A stretch of 64,000 bases of DNA, from the NCBI GenBank assembly GCA_964400735.1, contig CAYNVQ010000003.1, positions 372,001-436,000 of the forward strand, read 5' to 3'. Source of the stretch: CAYNVQ01 sp964400735. GTDB taxonomy: Bacteria; Acidobacteriota; Aminicenantia; Aminicenantales; Aminicenantaceae. Below, piece by piece: positions 45,089 through 53,584 of this stretch; position 1 is the first letter of the stretch; every line of letters starts with the position of its first letter. A program made the position numbers and the translations under genes. Below the pieces are notes generated by a model. It was given only the letters and a program-made list of their open reading frames with translations, did not search any database and had not been told where the DNA came from.

Positions 45089-47446
45089 TTATTCATATCT
45101 CAAGGATTCAGCTGGATTGGCCTGGGAAGCCCTCACCGTCTGATAGCTTACGGTCAGGATAGCCAAAGTCAATGCCACGCACCCTGCCAGCAGGAAGATC
45201 CAAATTCCAAAGGTAACGTGGTAGGCAAAGTTCTCTAGCCAGCGATTCATCACAAAGTAGGCCACGGGCCAGGCGATGATGTTGGCTATGATAACCCACT
45301 TGATGAATTCTCTAGTCAGCATGAGAGCAATTTTCAGCACAGAGGCTCCAAGAACCTTACGGATTCCGATCTCTTTGGTGCGACGGGCAATGGAAAAGGA
45401 AGTCAGTCCAAGCAGTCCCAAGCAGGCGATAAAAATGGCCAGGAAGGAAAAATAGTTGAAAATTTTGCCCAGACGTTCCTCATCCCTGTAAAAGCGCTCA
45501 AATCTCTGGTCCAAAAAGGAATATTCGAATGGACTCCCCGGAGCCAATTGCTTCACTTTGTTTCTGATGAAAGCCACTACGCCGGGCACATGATCCGGGT
45601 GGACTCTGATAGATATCAGGAAGAAATCTCCCGGCTCAAAATAGAGCACCAAAGGAGTGATTTTGTACTGCGCAGGATTGAAATGAAAATCTTTGACCAC
45701 ACCGACGACCGGGCCTCTCTCGAAGCCGACCCTTTCCATTTCAAATTGCTTGCCCAAGGCCGATTTCCATCCCAATGCTTTGACAGCCGATTCATTCAAG
45801 ATGTAGGCGTTTCTTCTCTCGGAAGGGAAAAATGTTCTTCCTTCGATGAGATCAATCTGGAGAGCCTTAATAAAATCCTGGTCGACCGCGATATTTCTCA
45901 TATCCAGCTCTTCATCCTCGTTCCTCCCCTCCCACCATACGCTGTTATTCCCTGCCGATCCGGGAGTAAAAGAAGTAGCGGTCGCACTCAAGATATGCGG
46001 ATTTTGCAGGAGTTCTGCTTTGAAGGACTCATAATTCTCCCTTATTTCCCGGTCCGTCATCGTTATGTTCATCACATGGTCTTTATTCAAGCCCAAGTCT
46101 TTATTTTTTAAGTAGGATAGTTGATGCTTGACGATGATCGTACCTATGATGAGAACGATCGAGGCTGAAAACTGGAAGACGACGAGAATGTTCCTGAATA
46201 CCGGTCTTTTTGCTCCTGGTTTGAACGACTTCCTCAAAGACCTCACGGGATCCATGGCCGAAGAATAGAAAGCGGGATAGCTGCCTGAAATGAAACCCAC
46301 GGCTGCCACAATCCCGGCAAAGACAAGGAGCATCGGCCATTCTCTTAGGCAATCAATGCCGAGCCTTGTATTTGTAAGCCTATTGATTGAGGGGATAAAC
46401 AGTTTGATGAGAAGGGCTGTGACAGGGAGGGCGAAAAATGACAGGAAGACCGCTTCTCCGATGAATTGCTTGACCAGTTGAGTTCGGTTGGCGCCCATCG
46501 TCTTTCTTATTCCTACCTCTTTAGTTCGGTTCGCCGATTGAGCCATAGCTAAATTTATGAAATTAAAACAGGCGAGGAGAAGAATAATGACGGCGATGGA
46601 GGAAAATAAATAAATGTACTGAATATTGTAGGCTCCGACAACTGAATCCAGATGTTTTTTTGCCAGTGGAAGAAAGGAGAACATCTGGTGGTCCGGGGCA
46701 TTTTCCCCTCTGTATTTTTTATAAAACGGGATGGTCTTCCCGCCAAAATCTTCGGCATTAAAGCCCGGCTGAACAAGGATGTAAGTGGGAAAATTAGAGG
46801 CATTCCAGGCATTCAAATAATCGTAGCCTCCTGCAAAATCATTGACAAGAATAAATGGCACAAGAAAATCATATTGGATGTCCGAGTTGTGGGGTGGATT
46901 TATAGCCACTCCAGTGATTATAAAATCGAAACTTTGGTTCAGGGTGATCATCTTCCCGAGCGGATCCTCATCCCCGAAGTACTTTTCGGCCATCTCTTCG
47001 GTGATCACGATTGAATTCTTATCTGGGAACACATTTTCCAGATTTCCTTTAAGGAGAGGGAAGGTGAAAATTTTGAAAAATGAGGGGTCGACCAGAAGCA
47101 GGCCTCTTTCGATAAAACTTTTATCCCTATAGGTGACGATCCCTCCCGAACCGCTTATTCTCACCGCATCGAGGATTTCCGGAAAGTCATTCACAAGAGT
47201 CGGCGCTAGAGGAGCAGGGCTGTAGCCATGCCAATTGATCTTCCCTTCTGTCTCATACCTGTTTAATATCTGATAAATACGATCACGATTCTCATGGAAA
47301 CGGTCATAGCTGAGCTCGAATCTCACATAGAGCATGATCAGCAGAAAACATGTCATGCCCAGAGCCAGACCAACGATGTTGATAAAGGAATAGCCCCTAT
47401 ACCGTTTCAGGTTTCTAAAAGCGATTTTAAGGTAATTCATTAACAT
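45089..47446 (-). CDS. FtsX/MacB-like ABC permease
   Basis: 785 aa. I choose the ATG at 47446, preceded by GGGGGG. The open frame reaches 47476, where an ATG overlaps the stop of the upstream permease, but it gives an unneeded extension. TM1 is YSFINIVGLALGMTCFLLIM, first FtsX unit RTKEVGIRKTMGANRTQL, second RTKEIGIRKVLGASVLKI, tail NPAESLRYE. The gap to the upstream permease is 22 bases, so translation may be coupled. Confidence 0.92.
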   Translation of the reverse strand: MLMNYLKIAFRNLKRYRGYSFINIVGLALGMTCFLLIMLYVRFELSYDRFHENRDRIYQILNRYETEGKINWHGYSPAPLAPTLVNDFPEILDAVRISGSGGIVTYRDKSFIERGLLLVDPSFFKIFTFPLLKGNLENVFPDKNSIVITEEMAEKYFGDEDPLGKMITLNQSFDFIITGVAINPPHNSDIQYDFLVPFILVNDFAGGYDYLNAWNASNFPTYILVQPGFNAEDFGGKTIPFYKKYRGENAPDHQMFSFLPLAKKHLDSVVGAYNIQYIYLFSSIAVIILLLACFNFINLAMAQSANRTKEVGIRKTMGANRTQLVKQFIGEAVFLSFFALPVTALLIKLFIPSINRLTNTRLGIDCLREWPMLLVFAGIVAAVGFISGSYPAFYSSAMDPVRSLRKSFKPGAKRPVFRNILVVFQFSASIVLIIGTIIVKHQLSYLKNKDLGLNKDHVMNITMTDREIRENYESFKAELLQNPHILSATATSFTPGSAGNNSVWWEGRNEDEELDMRNIAVDQDFIKALQIDLIEGRTFFPSERRNAYILNESAVKALGWKSALGKQFEMERVGFERGPVVGVVKDFHFNPAQYKITPLVLYFEPGDFFLISIRVHPDHVPGVVAFIRNKVKQLAPGSPFEYSFLDQRFERFYRDEERLGKIFNYFSFLAIFIACLGLLGLTSFSIARRTKEIGIRKVLGASVLKIALMLTREFIKWVIIANIIAWPVAYFVMNRWLENFAYHVTFGIWIFLLAGCVALTLAILTVSYQTVRASQANPAESLRYE

Positions 47447-47468
47447 TGTTTCCCCCCATGATGGACTG

Positions 47469-49895
47469 TTATTCATACCTCAAGGCATCTACGGGATTGG
47501 TTAAGGCTGCTTTTGCAGCCTTAAAGCTCACTGTCATCATGGCTACGAAAAGGGCCAGTCCAGTCGCCAGAAAAAATATCCAGATGCCGATAGATACCCG
47601 GTAGGCAAAGCTCTGAAGCCACTGGCTCACGGCATAATAAGCCACAGGCCAGGCTATGAGGCTGGCAATCAACACCCACTTCGCAAATTCTTTGGACAGG
47701 AGAATGGCGATTTGGGAGACAGAGGCACCGAGGACTTTTCGGACTCCGATTTCCTTGGTTCGCTGTTCTGATGTGAATGAGGCCAGCCCGAATAAACCCA
47801 GGCAGGCAATGAATACAGCCAGAACAGTGAAAGACACGCATATTTTCCCCAAGCGCGTCTCGGCCCTGTACATTTTTTCAAAATCATCATCCAGAAAGAA
47901 GAATTCGAAGGGGTAATTCGGCGAAAATTTCTTCCATTTTTCTTTCAAGAATCCTATTGTTCTGGGTATGTTTTCCGCACGGATTTTTAACGAAAGGTAA
48001 GGTGCCATATTTTCGGCTAAATGAATGACAAGCGGTTGAATCTCTTGATGAAGAGAAAGGGAATGAAAATCCTTGACAACGCCGATGATCTGGCCTATTT
48101 CCTCTTTTTCTGTTCCTCCTCGGAAGCCAAATCGTTTTCCTAGAGCCTTTTCCCAGCCAAAAATCTTCCGGGCAGCTTCATTGATGATGTATGCCCGGGA
48201 ATCCGTCGAGAATTCTCTCGAAAAGTTCCGCCCTTCAACGAGCTCTATTTCAAAAAGATCGATAAAATCATAATCCACTTCCAATAGATAGACCTGTAAA
48301 TCCGCTCCCTCCTCCATCCCTTCCCAGACAGTGTCTCCGACGTTCGTTCTGATGTTATTCGGGAGCCATGTGGAAGCCGCACAGCCGAGGACAGCCGGGT
48401 TTTGGAGGAGTTCATATTTGAACGGCTCGTGATTCTCCCTCAATTCTCTATCTCTGACAGGAAGAACGACAACCTGTTCTCTGTTGAATCCCAGCTTTTT
48501 GTTCCTTATGTATTCGAGCTGACTGTAGATGATGACCGTACTGATGACTAAAGCAATAGAAGCTGAAAATTGAAAGATAACGAGTATCCTCCTTAAAGTG
48601 GAGCCTTTGATATTTGCCTTTATGCTCCCTTTAAGAACGGCTGAAGGTTGAAAAGAGGACAGAAAAAAAGCTGGATAACTTCCGGAAATGATTCCCATAA
48701 AAAGAGCCACACATATCAAGCTTAACGAAAAATCCCAGTCATGTAAAAGGTGCAGTCGAATATTCTTGCCTAGGAGGGAATTGAAAGCTGGGAGAATAAG
48801 CTCAACCAATATAGTTGCCAGAAGAACAGCGATGAACGATAAAAAAACGGATTCTCCGATAAATTGCCTGATGAGCTGCCGTCTTTGGGCCCCGATCACC
48901 TTTCTCATGCCGACTTCTCTGGCCCGGATGGCTGACCCGGCCGTGGCCAAATTCATATAATTGATGCAGGCTATAAGGAGGATGACCAAAGCCAGTGCGG
49001 AAAGGAGATAGATCTGCTTGATATCGCCGTTCGGAGAAACCTCGAAATTGACATGGGAGTAAAGATGAATGCGTTTGAGGGGCTGGAGGAAAAATCTTGG
49101 AGCTTGTCTCGTCGGATCCTGCTGCCTCATCTGACGCAGCCTGTCTCCCATGTATTTCTCGACGAATCCCGGAAATTTTATCTCTAGGTCTTTGGGTGAA
49201 TAGCCTCCCGGAAGGAGGATGTACGTGTAATAGGAGTAGTTCCCCCATCTTTCCAGATAATCTTCCTGTCCCCTGATGCTGTTTAAAGTCGTCAGAGGAG
49301 CCAGAAAATCGAACTGGAGATGAGAGTTTTGCGGAACATCTTTCATGATACCCGTGACTGTGAAGTCATACCTGTTGCTTAAGGCCATGATTTTGCCTAT
49401 CGGGTCTTCATCCCCGAAATACTTATGAGCCATTCTCTCCGAAATGATCATCGAATACGGTTCGCTCAAAGCTTTTGACGGGTCTCCCCTAAGAAACGGA
49501 AAGGAAAAAATTTCAAAGAAGTGGTCATCTGCCCAGAGAAAACCGTCCTCGTAAAACCGCTTATCCTCGGTGCTCATGATGATATCATTGGACCGATAAA
49601 TTCTTGTCGCTGCGATAACTTCAGGGAAGTCCTCTTTTAAAGCCGATGCAAGAGGTGCGGGTGTCACGGCAAAATAGTCCATGCCCATATAAAACCGACC
49701 TGGCTGCTGAACGATTACTCTGTATATCTGGTTTTTATGCTCATGGAACCGGTCAAATCTGAGGTTATCTCTGACCAGGAGGAGAATCAGAAGACAGCAG
49801 GCAATCCCGGTGGCCAGACCGGCAATGTTGATAAGGGAATGCCCTTTGTAGCGCTTCAGATTTCGAAAAGTTATCTTAAGATAGTTTTTGAACAT
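47469..49895 (-). CDS. FtsX/MacB-like ABC permease
   Basis: 808 aa, first gene of the three-permease tandem run. TM1 is HSLINIAGLATGIACCLLIL, the first periplasmic domain starts FDRFHEHKNQIYRVIVQQPG, the first FtsX unit has RAREVGMRKVIGAQRRQL, the second RTKEIGVRKVLGASVSQI, and the tail is NPVDALRYE. AGGAG lies about 8 bases before the ATG. The 118-base upstream gap shows no sigma-54-type promoter, so this group is probably under a different control from the sigma-54 genes. Confidence 0.92.
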   Translation of the reverse strand: MFKNYLKITFRNLKRYKGHSLINIAGLATGIACCLLILLLVRDNLRFDRFHEHKNQIYRVIVQQPGRFYMGMDYFAVTPAPLASALKEDFPEVIAATRIYRSNDIIMSTEDKRFYEDGFLWADDHFFEIFSFPFLRGDPSKALSEPYSMIISERMAHKYFGDEDPIGKIMALSNRYDFTVTGIMKDVPQNSHLQFDFLAPLTTLNSIRGQEDYLERWGNYSYYTYILLPGGYSPKDLEIKFPGFVEKYMGDRLRQMRQQDPTRQAPRFFLQPLKRIHLYSHVNFEVSPNGDIKQIYLLSALALVILLIACINYMNLATAGSAIRAREVGMRKVIGAQRRQLIRQFIGESVFLSFIAVLLATILVELILPAFNSLLGKNIRLHLLHDWDFSLSLICVALFMGIISGSYPAFFLSSFQPSAVLKGSIKANIKGSTLRRILVIFQFSASIALVISTVIIYSQLEYIRNKKLGFNREQVVVLPVRDRELRENHEPFKYELLQNPAVLGCAASTWLPNNIRTNVGDTVWEGMEEGADLQVYLLEVDYDFIDLFEIELVEGRNFSREFSTDSRAYIINEAARKIFGWEKALGKRFGFRGGTEKEEIGQIIGVVKDFHSLSLHQEIQPLVIHLAENMAPYLSLKIRAENIPRTIGFLKEKWKKFSPNYPFEFFFLDDDFEKMYRAETRLGKICVSFTVLAVFIACLGLFGLASFTSEQRTKEIGVRKVLGASVSQIAILLSKEFAKWVLIASLIAWPVAYYAVSQWLQSFAYRVSIGIWIFFLATGLALFVAMMTVSFKAAKAALTNPVDALRYE

Positions 49896-50013
49896 GGATT
49901 ATTCTCCTGAATTTGTTTTAAGCTCTCCGGTTTTTATTGCCTAATCTACCTCTGTGAATTCATCGATTACCGATTTGATCTCCCTAGGTTATCGGTCTGT
50001 CCTGTATCTCTAA

Positions 50014-51198
50014 TTATGAAAACGTAAACAGATGTGAAAAATAGATATGAATCTTTTTTAGGATGTTGCCAATTTTTGTCCGTTCTTTACTGTCTACGGA
50101 CTCCTTTGCATCAAGTGGCTCGCGAACGCAACGGTAGCCGTGACGGGGATTTCCCCAGTCCTTCGGTCTGTGGCCGATTACGCCGCCGTAACGGATGCCG
50201 CCGGTGTATGGTACATACCAGGCTGACTCCTCGTCATATTCATCGGCGGACCAATAGTAGATGGGTTCTTCATCCGGAGCCCAAAGGGGCGTGTCTTTAT
50301 TGGGCTGCCGGGCACAGTCGGCTTTTCCGCTTTCTTTATCCCAGATGCAGCCGGCGTTTTCTCCTCCTCCGACGAGCGAGCGGACGATTTCATCGGTGGT
50401 GGGCATCCGCCAGATATCCTGGGGTTCATCCATCAAGGTTTTTCCATCCTCGCTGAGATACCGGCAGATACAGGTCTCATCCATATCCTTTGCCGTTGCG
50501 TGCCGGTTCTCGAAGCCGGGCTTGCCTCCCAATCCTGCTGGTGGGACACCGTAGAGGGCGATTTGGTCCCAGGATGGATATCCTCCCCAGGGCTGCTTCC
50601 AGTTCCATCCCGGCCCCTTCGGTGCCCAGATGAGCCTCACTCCGTTTCCCTGGATAAGGCTCGTTCCCCTCTCGCCGCTGTCCTGGCGGGATTTTATTAG
50701 GGGAAAGTAGTAGATTGATGTCGAAAAGGCTACCAAAAGCGGTAATCCTATGGCCAGTATATAAAGAGATTTTCGGAGGCCTTTTTCCCTTTTGTGAAGA
50801 GTGCGAACCTGGCAATCTTGGCTTTTTCGGAAGCGGTCTTCCAGAAGGAGAAGGGAGCCGACGAGTATGACGAAACCGCTCAGGGGAAGGAGATAGCTCA
50901 GGCCCCATTTCAAGTTCAAAAGCCCACGGCCGGCAGCGGTGAGAGTCAAGAAAACAGAGAAGGCTCCGCCCATAATAAGGAGGGCCATCCCCCCTATCCT
51001 GGGCCAGGTCAAGGACAGTAGCGAAAAAGCGAGAAACAGAGCAGCGGCCATCAGATAACGCAGGAGCTGAGAAAAAGGAAGCCCCCAGCCTTCGTAATAG
51101 ATTTCCGCCATTCCCCAAAAGGTCCAAACAGAAGTCATCAGGATCATTAGCCCCCCGGCCATGACTCCAGGTAGTCTGCGGTTGCCGAAGCCCATCAT
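50014..51198 (-). CDS. Membrane protein with C-terminal DUF1566-like domain
   Basis: 394 aa. The N-terminal 130 residues hold four hydrophobic segments, a fifth lies near residue 150, then an extracytoplasmic domain. That domain has WRMPTTDEIVRSL, YYWSADEYDEESAWYV and HGYRCVRE, the strand and turn pattern of DUF1566 (Lcl/fibrinogen-like) domains seen on surface proteins. AAAGGGA precedes the ATG. Function unknown; it may be an envelope-anchored binding protein. Confidence 0.78.
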   Translation of the reverse strand: MMGFGNRRLPGVMAGGLMILMTSVWTFWGMAEIYYEGWGLPFSQLLRYLMAAALFLAFSLLSLTWPRIGGMALLIMGGAFSVFLTLTAAGRGLLNLKWGLSYLLPLSGFVILVGSLLLLEDRFRKSQDCQVRTLHKREKGLRKSLYILAIGLPLLVAFSTSIYYFPLIKSRQDSGERGTSLIQGNGVRLIWAPKGPGWNWKQPWGGYPSWDQIALYGVPPAGLGGKPGFENRHATAKDMDETCICRYLSEDGKTLMDEPQDIWRMPTTDEIVRSLVGGGENAGCIWDKESGKADCARQPNKDTPLWAPDEEPIYYWSADEYDEESAWYVPYTGGIRYGGVIGHRPKDWGNPRHGYRCVREPLDAKESVDSKERTKIGNILKKIHIYFSHLFTFS

Positions 51199-51573
51199 TA
51201 TTCCCTTTCAGCGCTATTTCGAATGGCCATTATTGATTTAAATTATTTATTGAAATAATTATGAGACTAACGTCTTATTCCTTCACGCTTCGGATTCTCC
51301 CTAAATAGAAACGAAACGTCGGCACACGCGTAAAAGTTCATCCTGACAGACATCGATTTTTGCTAGACTACCGTCCTTGCCCTGCGATGGCAGGCTTCGA
51401 TAATTGCTGTCTCTTCCGGTTCATGAGACACGATCCAAATGAGACACCATTAACCTGGATTATTCAGGCTGAATGAATCCGTCATCTATTTACAGGTGAC
51501 TCTTCGTACGAGTTCAGGTTCGTGCCATATTTGACCTCGGTATCCAAGGAAAAGAATTTGTGTTTTTCATACG

Positions 51574-51687
51574 TCACGGACACCTCTGACCACAAGAATA
51601 TTCCGCCACTTCGGCCATGATAGGCTTCTCTAACTGAATAACAGCTGGAATTTTATGTCGTTTTTTCGCCTTAAAGCGGATTTTCAT
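51574..51687 (-). CDS. 37-residue Cys-containing peptide ORF under sigma-54 control
   Basis: 37 codons beginning MKIRFKAKKRHK and ending AEYSCGQRCP then TGA. GAGGAG lies 7 bases before the ATG and a near-consensus sigma-54 promoter ends 28 bases upstream of it, which argues for real expression. The N-terminal half is strongly basic; the C-terminal half is acidic/neutral with two cysteines four residues apart. There is no hydrophobic signal. The layout could suit a leader-core peptide precursor. A rhodanese-MBL gene is divergent and an ABC-2 exporter lies 3.7 kb away. A second frame downstream (ending SYEESPVNR) could be a frameshifted continuation. Function is unknown. Confidence 0.55.
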   Translation of the reverse strand: MKIRFKAKKRHKIPAVIQLEKPIMAEVAEYSCGQRCP

Positions 51688-51714
51688 GGATAACTCCTCG
51701 ATCCATCCCAATAG

Positions 51715-51730
51715 TGCAAAAACTATGCCA
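51715..51730 (-). promoter_or_regulatory. Sigma-54 promoter of the 37-aa ORF
   Basis: Minus strand TGGCATAGTTTTTGCA: TGGCAT-N5-TTGC with exact GG-N10-GC spacing. The predicted start is near 51705, leaving an 18-base leader that contains the GAGGAG ribosome site. Confidence 0.75.
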
Positions 51731-51812
51731 GTCGACAAAAGGCGTTAGAACAGGTATTTATAGGGAAAGAACTGGAAATGGATTTTTGTTTCTGTGTATT
51801 TGGTTACGTATA

Positions 51813-51832
51813 GTGAGTAATTTATTACACAC
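51813..51832. promoter_or_regulatory. Dyad containing GTAAT-NN-ATTAC
   Basis: GTGAGTAATTTATTACACAC is a 20-base imperfect palindrome (GTGnGTAATnnATTACnCAC). It lies about 85-100 bases upstream of the sigma-54 promoter at 51715 and about 190 bases upstream of the one at 52022. The same 12-base core occurs at 54977-54988. Candidate enhancer site for an activator; the regulator is unproven. Confidence 0.5.
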
Positions 51833-52021
51833 TTTTACCCGCTAAAATGAAGGATTATTCAGTATTTCAGCCATAATCCTGGCCTTAAAGGATTTTTCCA
51901 GCTTTCCTGTCTGGCCATAACTGGCCATAAAATGAGGAGGAACAATCTGGATAAAACAAAAAAAGTCAGCGATACATTTATCCCTTTTTATTAAGATGAT
52001 GTACCTAAAGACTTCACCTAA

Positions 52022-52037
52022 TGGCACAGTATTTGCT
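52022..52037 (+). promoter_or_regulatory. Sigma-54 promoter of the rhodanese-MBL gene
   Basis: TGGCACAGTATTTGCT is an exact TGGCAC-N5-TTGC consensus. The predicted start is near 52048, giving a 27-base leader containing AAAGGAGG. Confidence 0.82.
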
Positions 52038-52074
52038 AATGGTACAGGAGTGGTAAAGTCTAAAGGAGGCCGTT

Positions 52075-53436
52075 GTGAATAGAAAATTATTGAAAAAAAC
52101 GATCTTCGCTCTACTTCTGGCGGCTGTGCTGTTCACAGCGTTGGGTGCTGCACCAGGGGAAAAAACGGCGGGGGTATACAAAATTATCGCTGCAAAGGAG
52201 CTGCTCGAGAAAATTGACTCGGGAAAAATACTCTATCTGATCGACTGCAGGCCGCCAGACGAATTCAACGCTGGACATATTCCCAGCGCGGTCAATGTTT
52301 CCATCGACTCTCTCGGTTTCGAAATGGATACGCTCGTGAAAAAAAGTATGGCTGAAATCCAAGAAGCAGAGGGAAGAGAACTCCATTTTGTCCTGATTGA
52401 TGCCGAGGACGGGGAAGAATACATGCCCCGATCGAAAATAGAAGAGCTTATGGTCCATTTGCCGCGAAATAAAGACCAAGAAGTGATCTTCACCTGTCGG
52501 CGTCCTTCCTGTACCCGCAGTCCGCTGGCAGCCAGATGGGCTTTGTCTCTAGGTTACACGAATGTCTACAGGTACGAGGGCGGATGGCAGGAATGGTCCG
52601 AAAAAAAAATGCCTATCGAGGGTTTCGAAGGTTTGGGAAATCCCAAGGTCTTCAGGCTGGCAGAGAATGTCTTTGCCGTCGAGCATCTCTATCATTCCAA
52701 AGGCCCCCTGGCCGGAGTGAATGCAGGGATCATTTTGACCGCAGAAAGCGTTATTTTCATCGATTCCGGAATGTCGATCGCGTCTGCAGAGTATCTGTGG
52801 CGCTTGGCGCAGAAAAAGATGACCGGGCAGAAAAAGATATATTTAATTCTGACTCACAGCCACTCCGACCATGTTTTCGGCATGCAATTCTTTAGGGATA
52901 AAGGCGCCGAGGTCATCGGCCATAGATTGACCGCTGAGCATCTTAAGGATGATAACGGAAGATATCTTCGCTTCATTATCGAAATGGATAGGATCACTCC
53001 TGAGGAAGGCACGAAAAGATACGGCCATGTCGTCCTGTCGGAGCCCGACCGGTATATCGATCAGGATACCTGCCTGACCATTGACGGAGAAGATGTCCGA
53101 ATATTTGTCACCCCCGGCCACACTCCCGATTCCATCTGCATCTATTATCCCCGATCGAAAACCCTTTTTGCCGGGGACACCGTTTACGAGGGCATGGATC
53201 CCACCACGAGATTCGGGGGGCCCAAAGAGTGGAAAGAATGGATCACTCATCTTGAGCGGTTGAAAAAGTTAGATATCCAAACCGTCGTTCCGGGCCACGG
53301 AAAGATCAGTGGCATTTGGATCCTCGATCAGAATATTTCTTTCTTAAAACAGGAATTAGAAAAAAGAAATCTATTTAATTTTCGATGTAACCTCGATGCC
53401 AGAAACATCGGGAGAGATTCATATCTAATATTGTGA
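52075..53436 (+). CDS. Exported rhodanese-metallo-beta-lactamase fusion
   Basis: 453 aa with a GTG start after AAAGGAGG. Signal peptide KKTIFALLLAAVLFTALGA. The rhodanese domain is residues 35-185: LYLIDCRPPDEFNAGHIPSA and the active loop FTCRRPSCTRS. The MBL domain is residues 200-430: LTHSHSDHVFG (HxHxDH), PGHTPDSI, FAGDTVYEG, VVPGHGKISG. Rhodanese-MBL proteins often handle persulfides, thiols or glutathione adducts; this one would act outside the cytoplasm. The last about 20 residues read antisense through a decayed regulator, so the natural C-terminus seems to have been lost at a deletion junction. It is divergent from the 37-aa ORF, both sigma-54 driven. Confidence 0.9.
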   Translation: MNRKLLKKTIFALLLAAVLFTALGAAPGEKTAGVYKIIAAKELLEKIDSGKILYLIDCRPPDEFNAGHIPSAVNVSIDSLGFEMDTLVKKSMAEIQEAEGRELHFVLIDAEDGEEYMPRSKIEELMVHLPRNKDQEVIFTCRRPSCTRSPLAARWALSLGYTNVYRYEGGWQEWSEKKMPIEGFEGLGNPKVFRLAENVFAVEHLYHSKGPLAGVNAGIILTAESVIFIDSGMSIASAEYLWRLAQKKMTGQKKIYLILTHSHSDHVFGMQFFRDKGAEVIGHRLTAEHLKDDNGRYLRFIIEMDRITPEEGTKRYGHVVLSEPDRYIDQDTCLTIDGEDVRIFVTPGHTPDSICIYYPRSKTLFAGDTVYEGMDPTTRFGGPKEWKEWITHLERLKKLDIQTVVPGHGKISGIWILDQNISFLKQELEKRNLFNFRCNLDARNIGRDSYLIL

Positions 53437-53584
53437 CATCCGGTCGGAATCCCTGCGCAATTTTTATGCCTTTTATTCCTTTCTCTGCCGTTTCAACGAT
53501 ATAATTCATGTCCAGGAATAACTGAGAAAATACTTCCCGTATGCTTTTCTTGTCATCTATTATTAATACTATAAATTTCATCAT
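53375..53584 (-). pseudogene. Decayed response regulator (receiver fragment)
   Basis: 69-codon fragment: VLIIDDKKSIREVFSQLFLD and VTILDMNL give the receiver acidic pair and phospho-Asp. Then a one-base insertion near 53410 breaks the frame: removing one T restores NLPDVSGIEVTSKIK, which then meets a TAG. Everything beyond is gone and replaced by the end of the converging MBL gene. The start overlaps the kinase stop, so it was once the kinase partner, probably an NtrC-type regulator. Confidence 0.8.

Noticed and set aside
51842..52027. 61-codon minus-strand frame overlapping the rhodanese-MBL promoter
   Set aside because: GTG start without a ribosome site, lies across a perfect sigma-54 promoter of the opposite strand, and resembles no protein I know.
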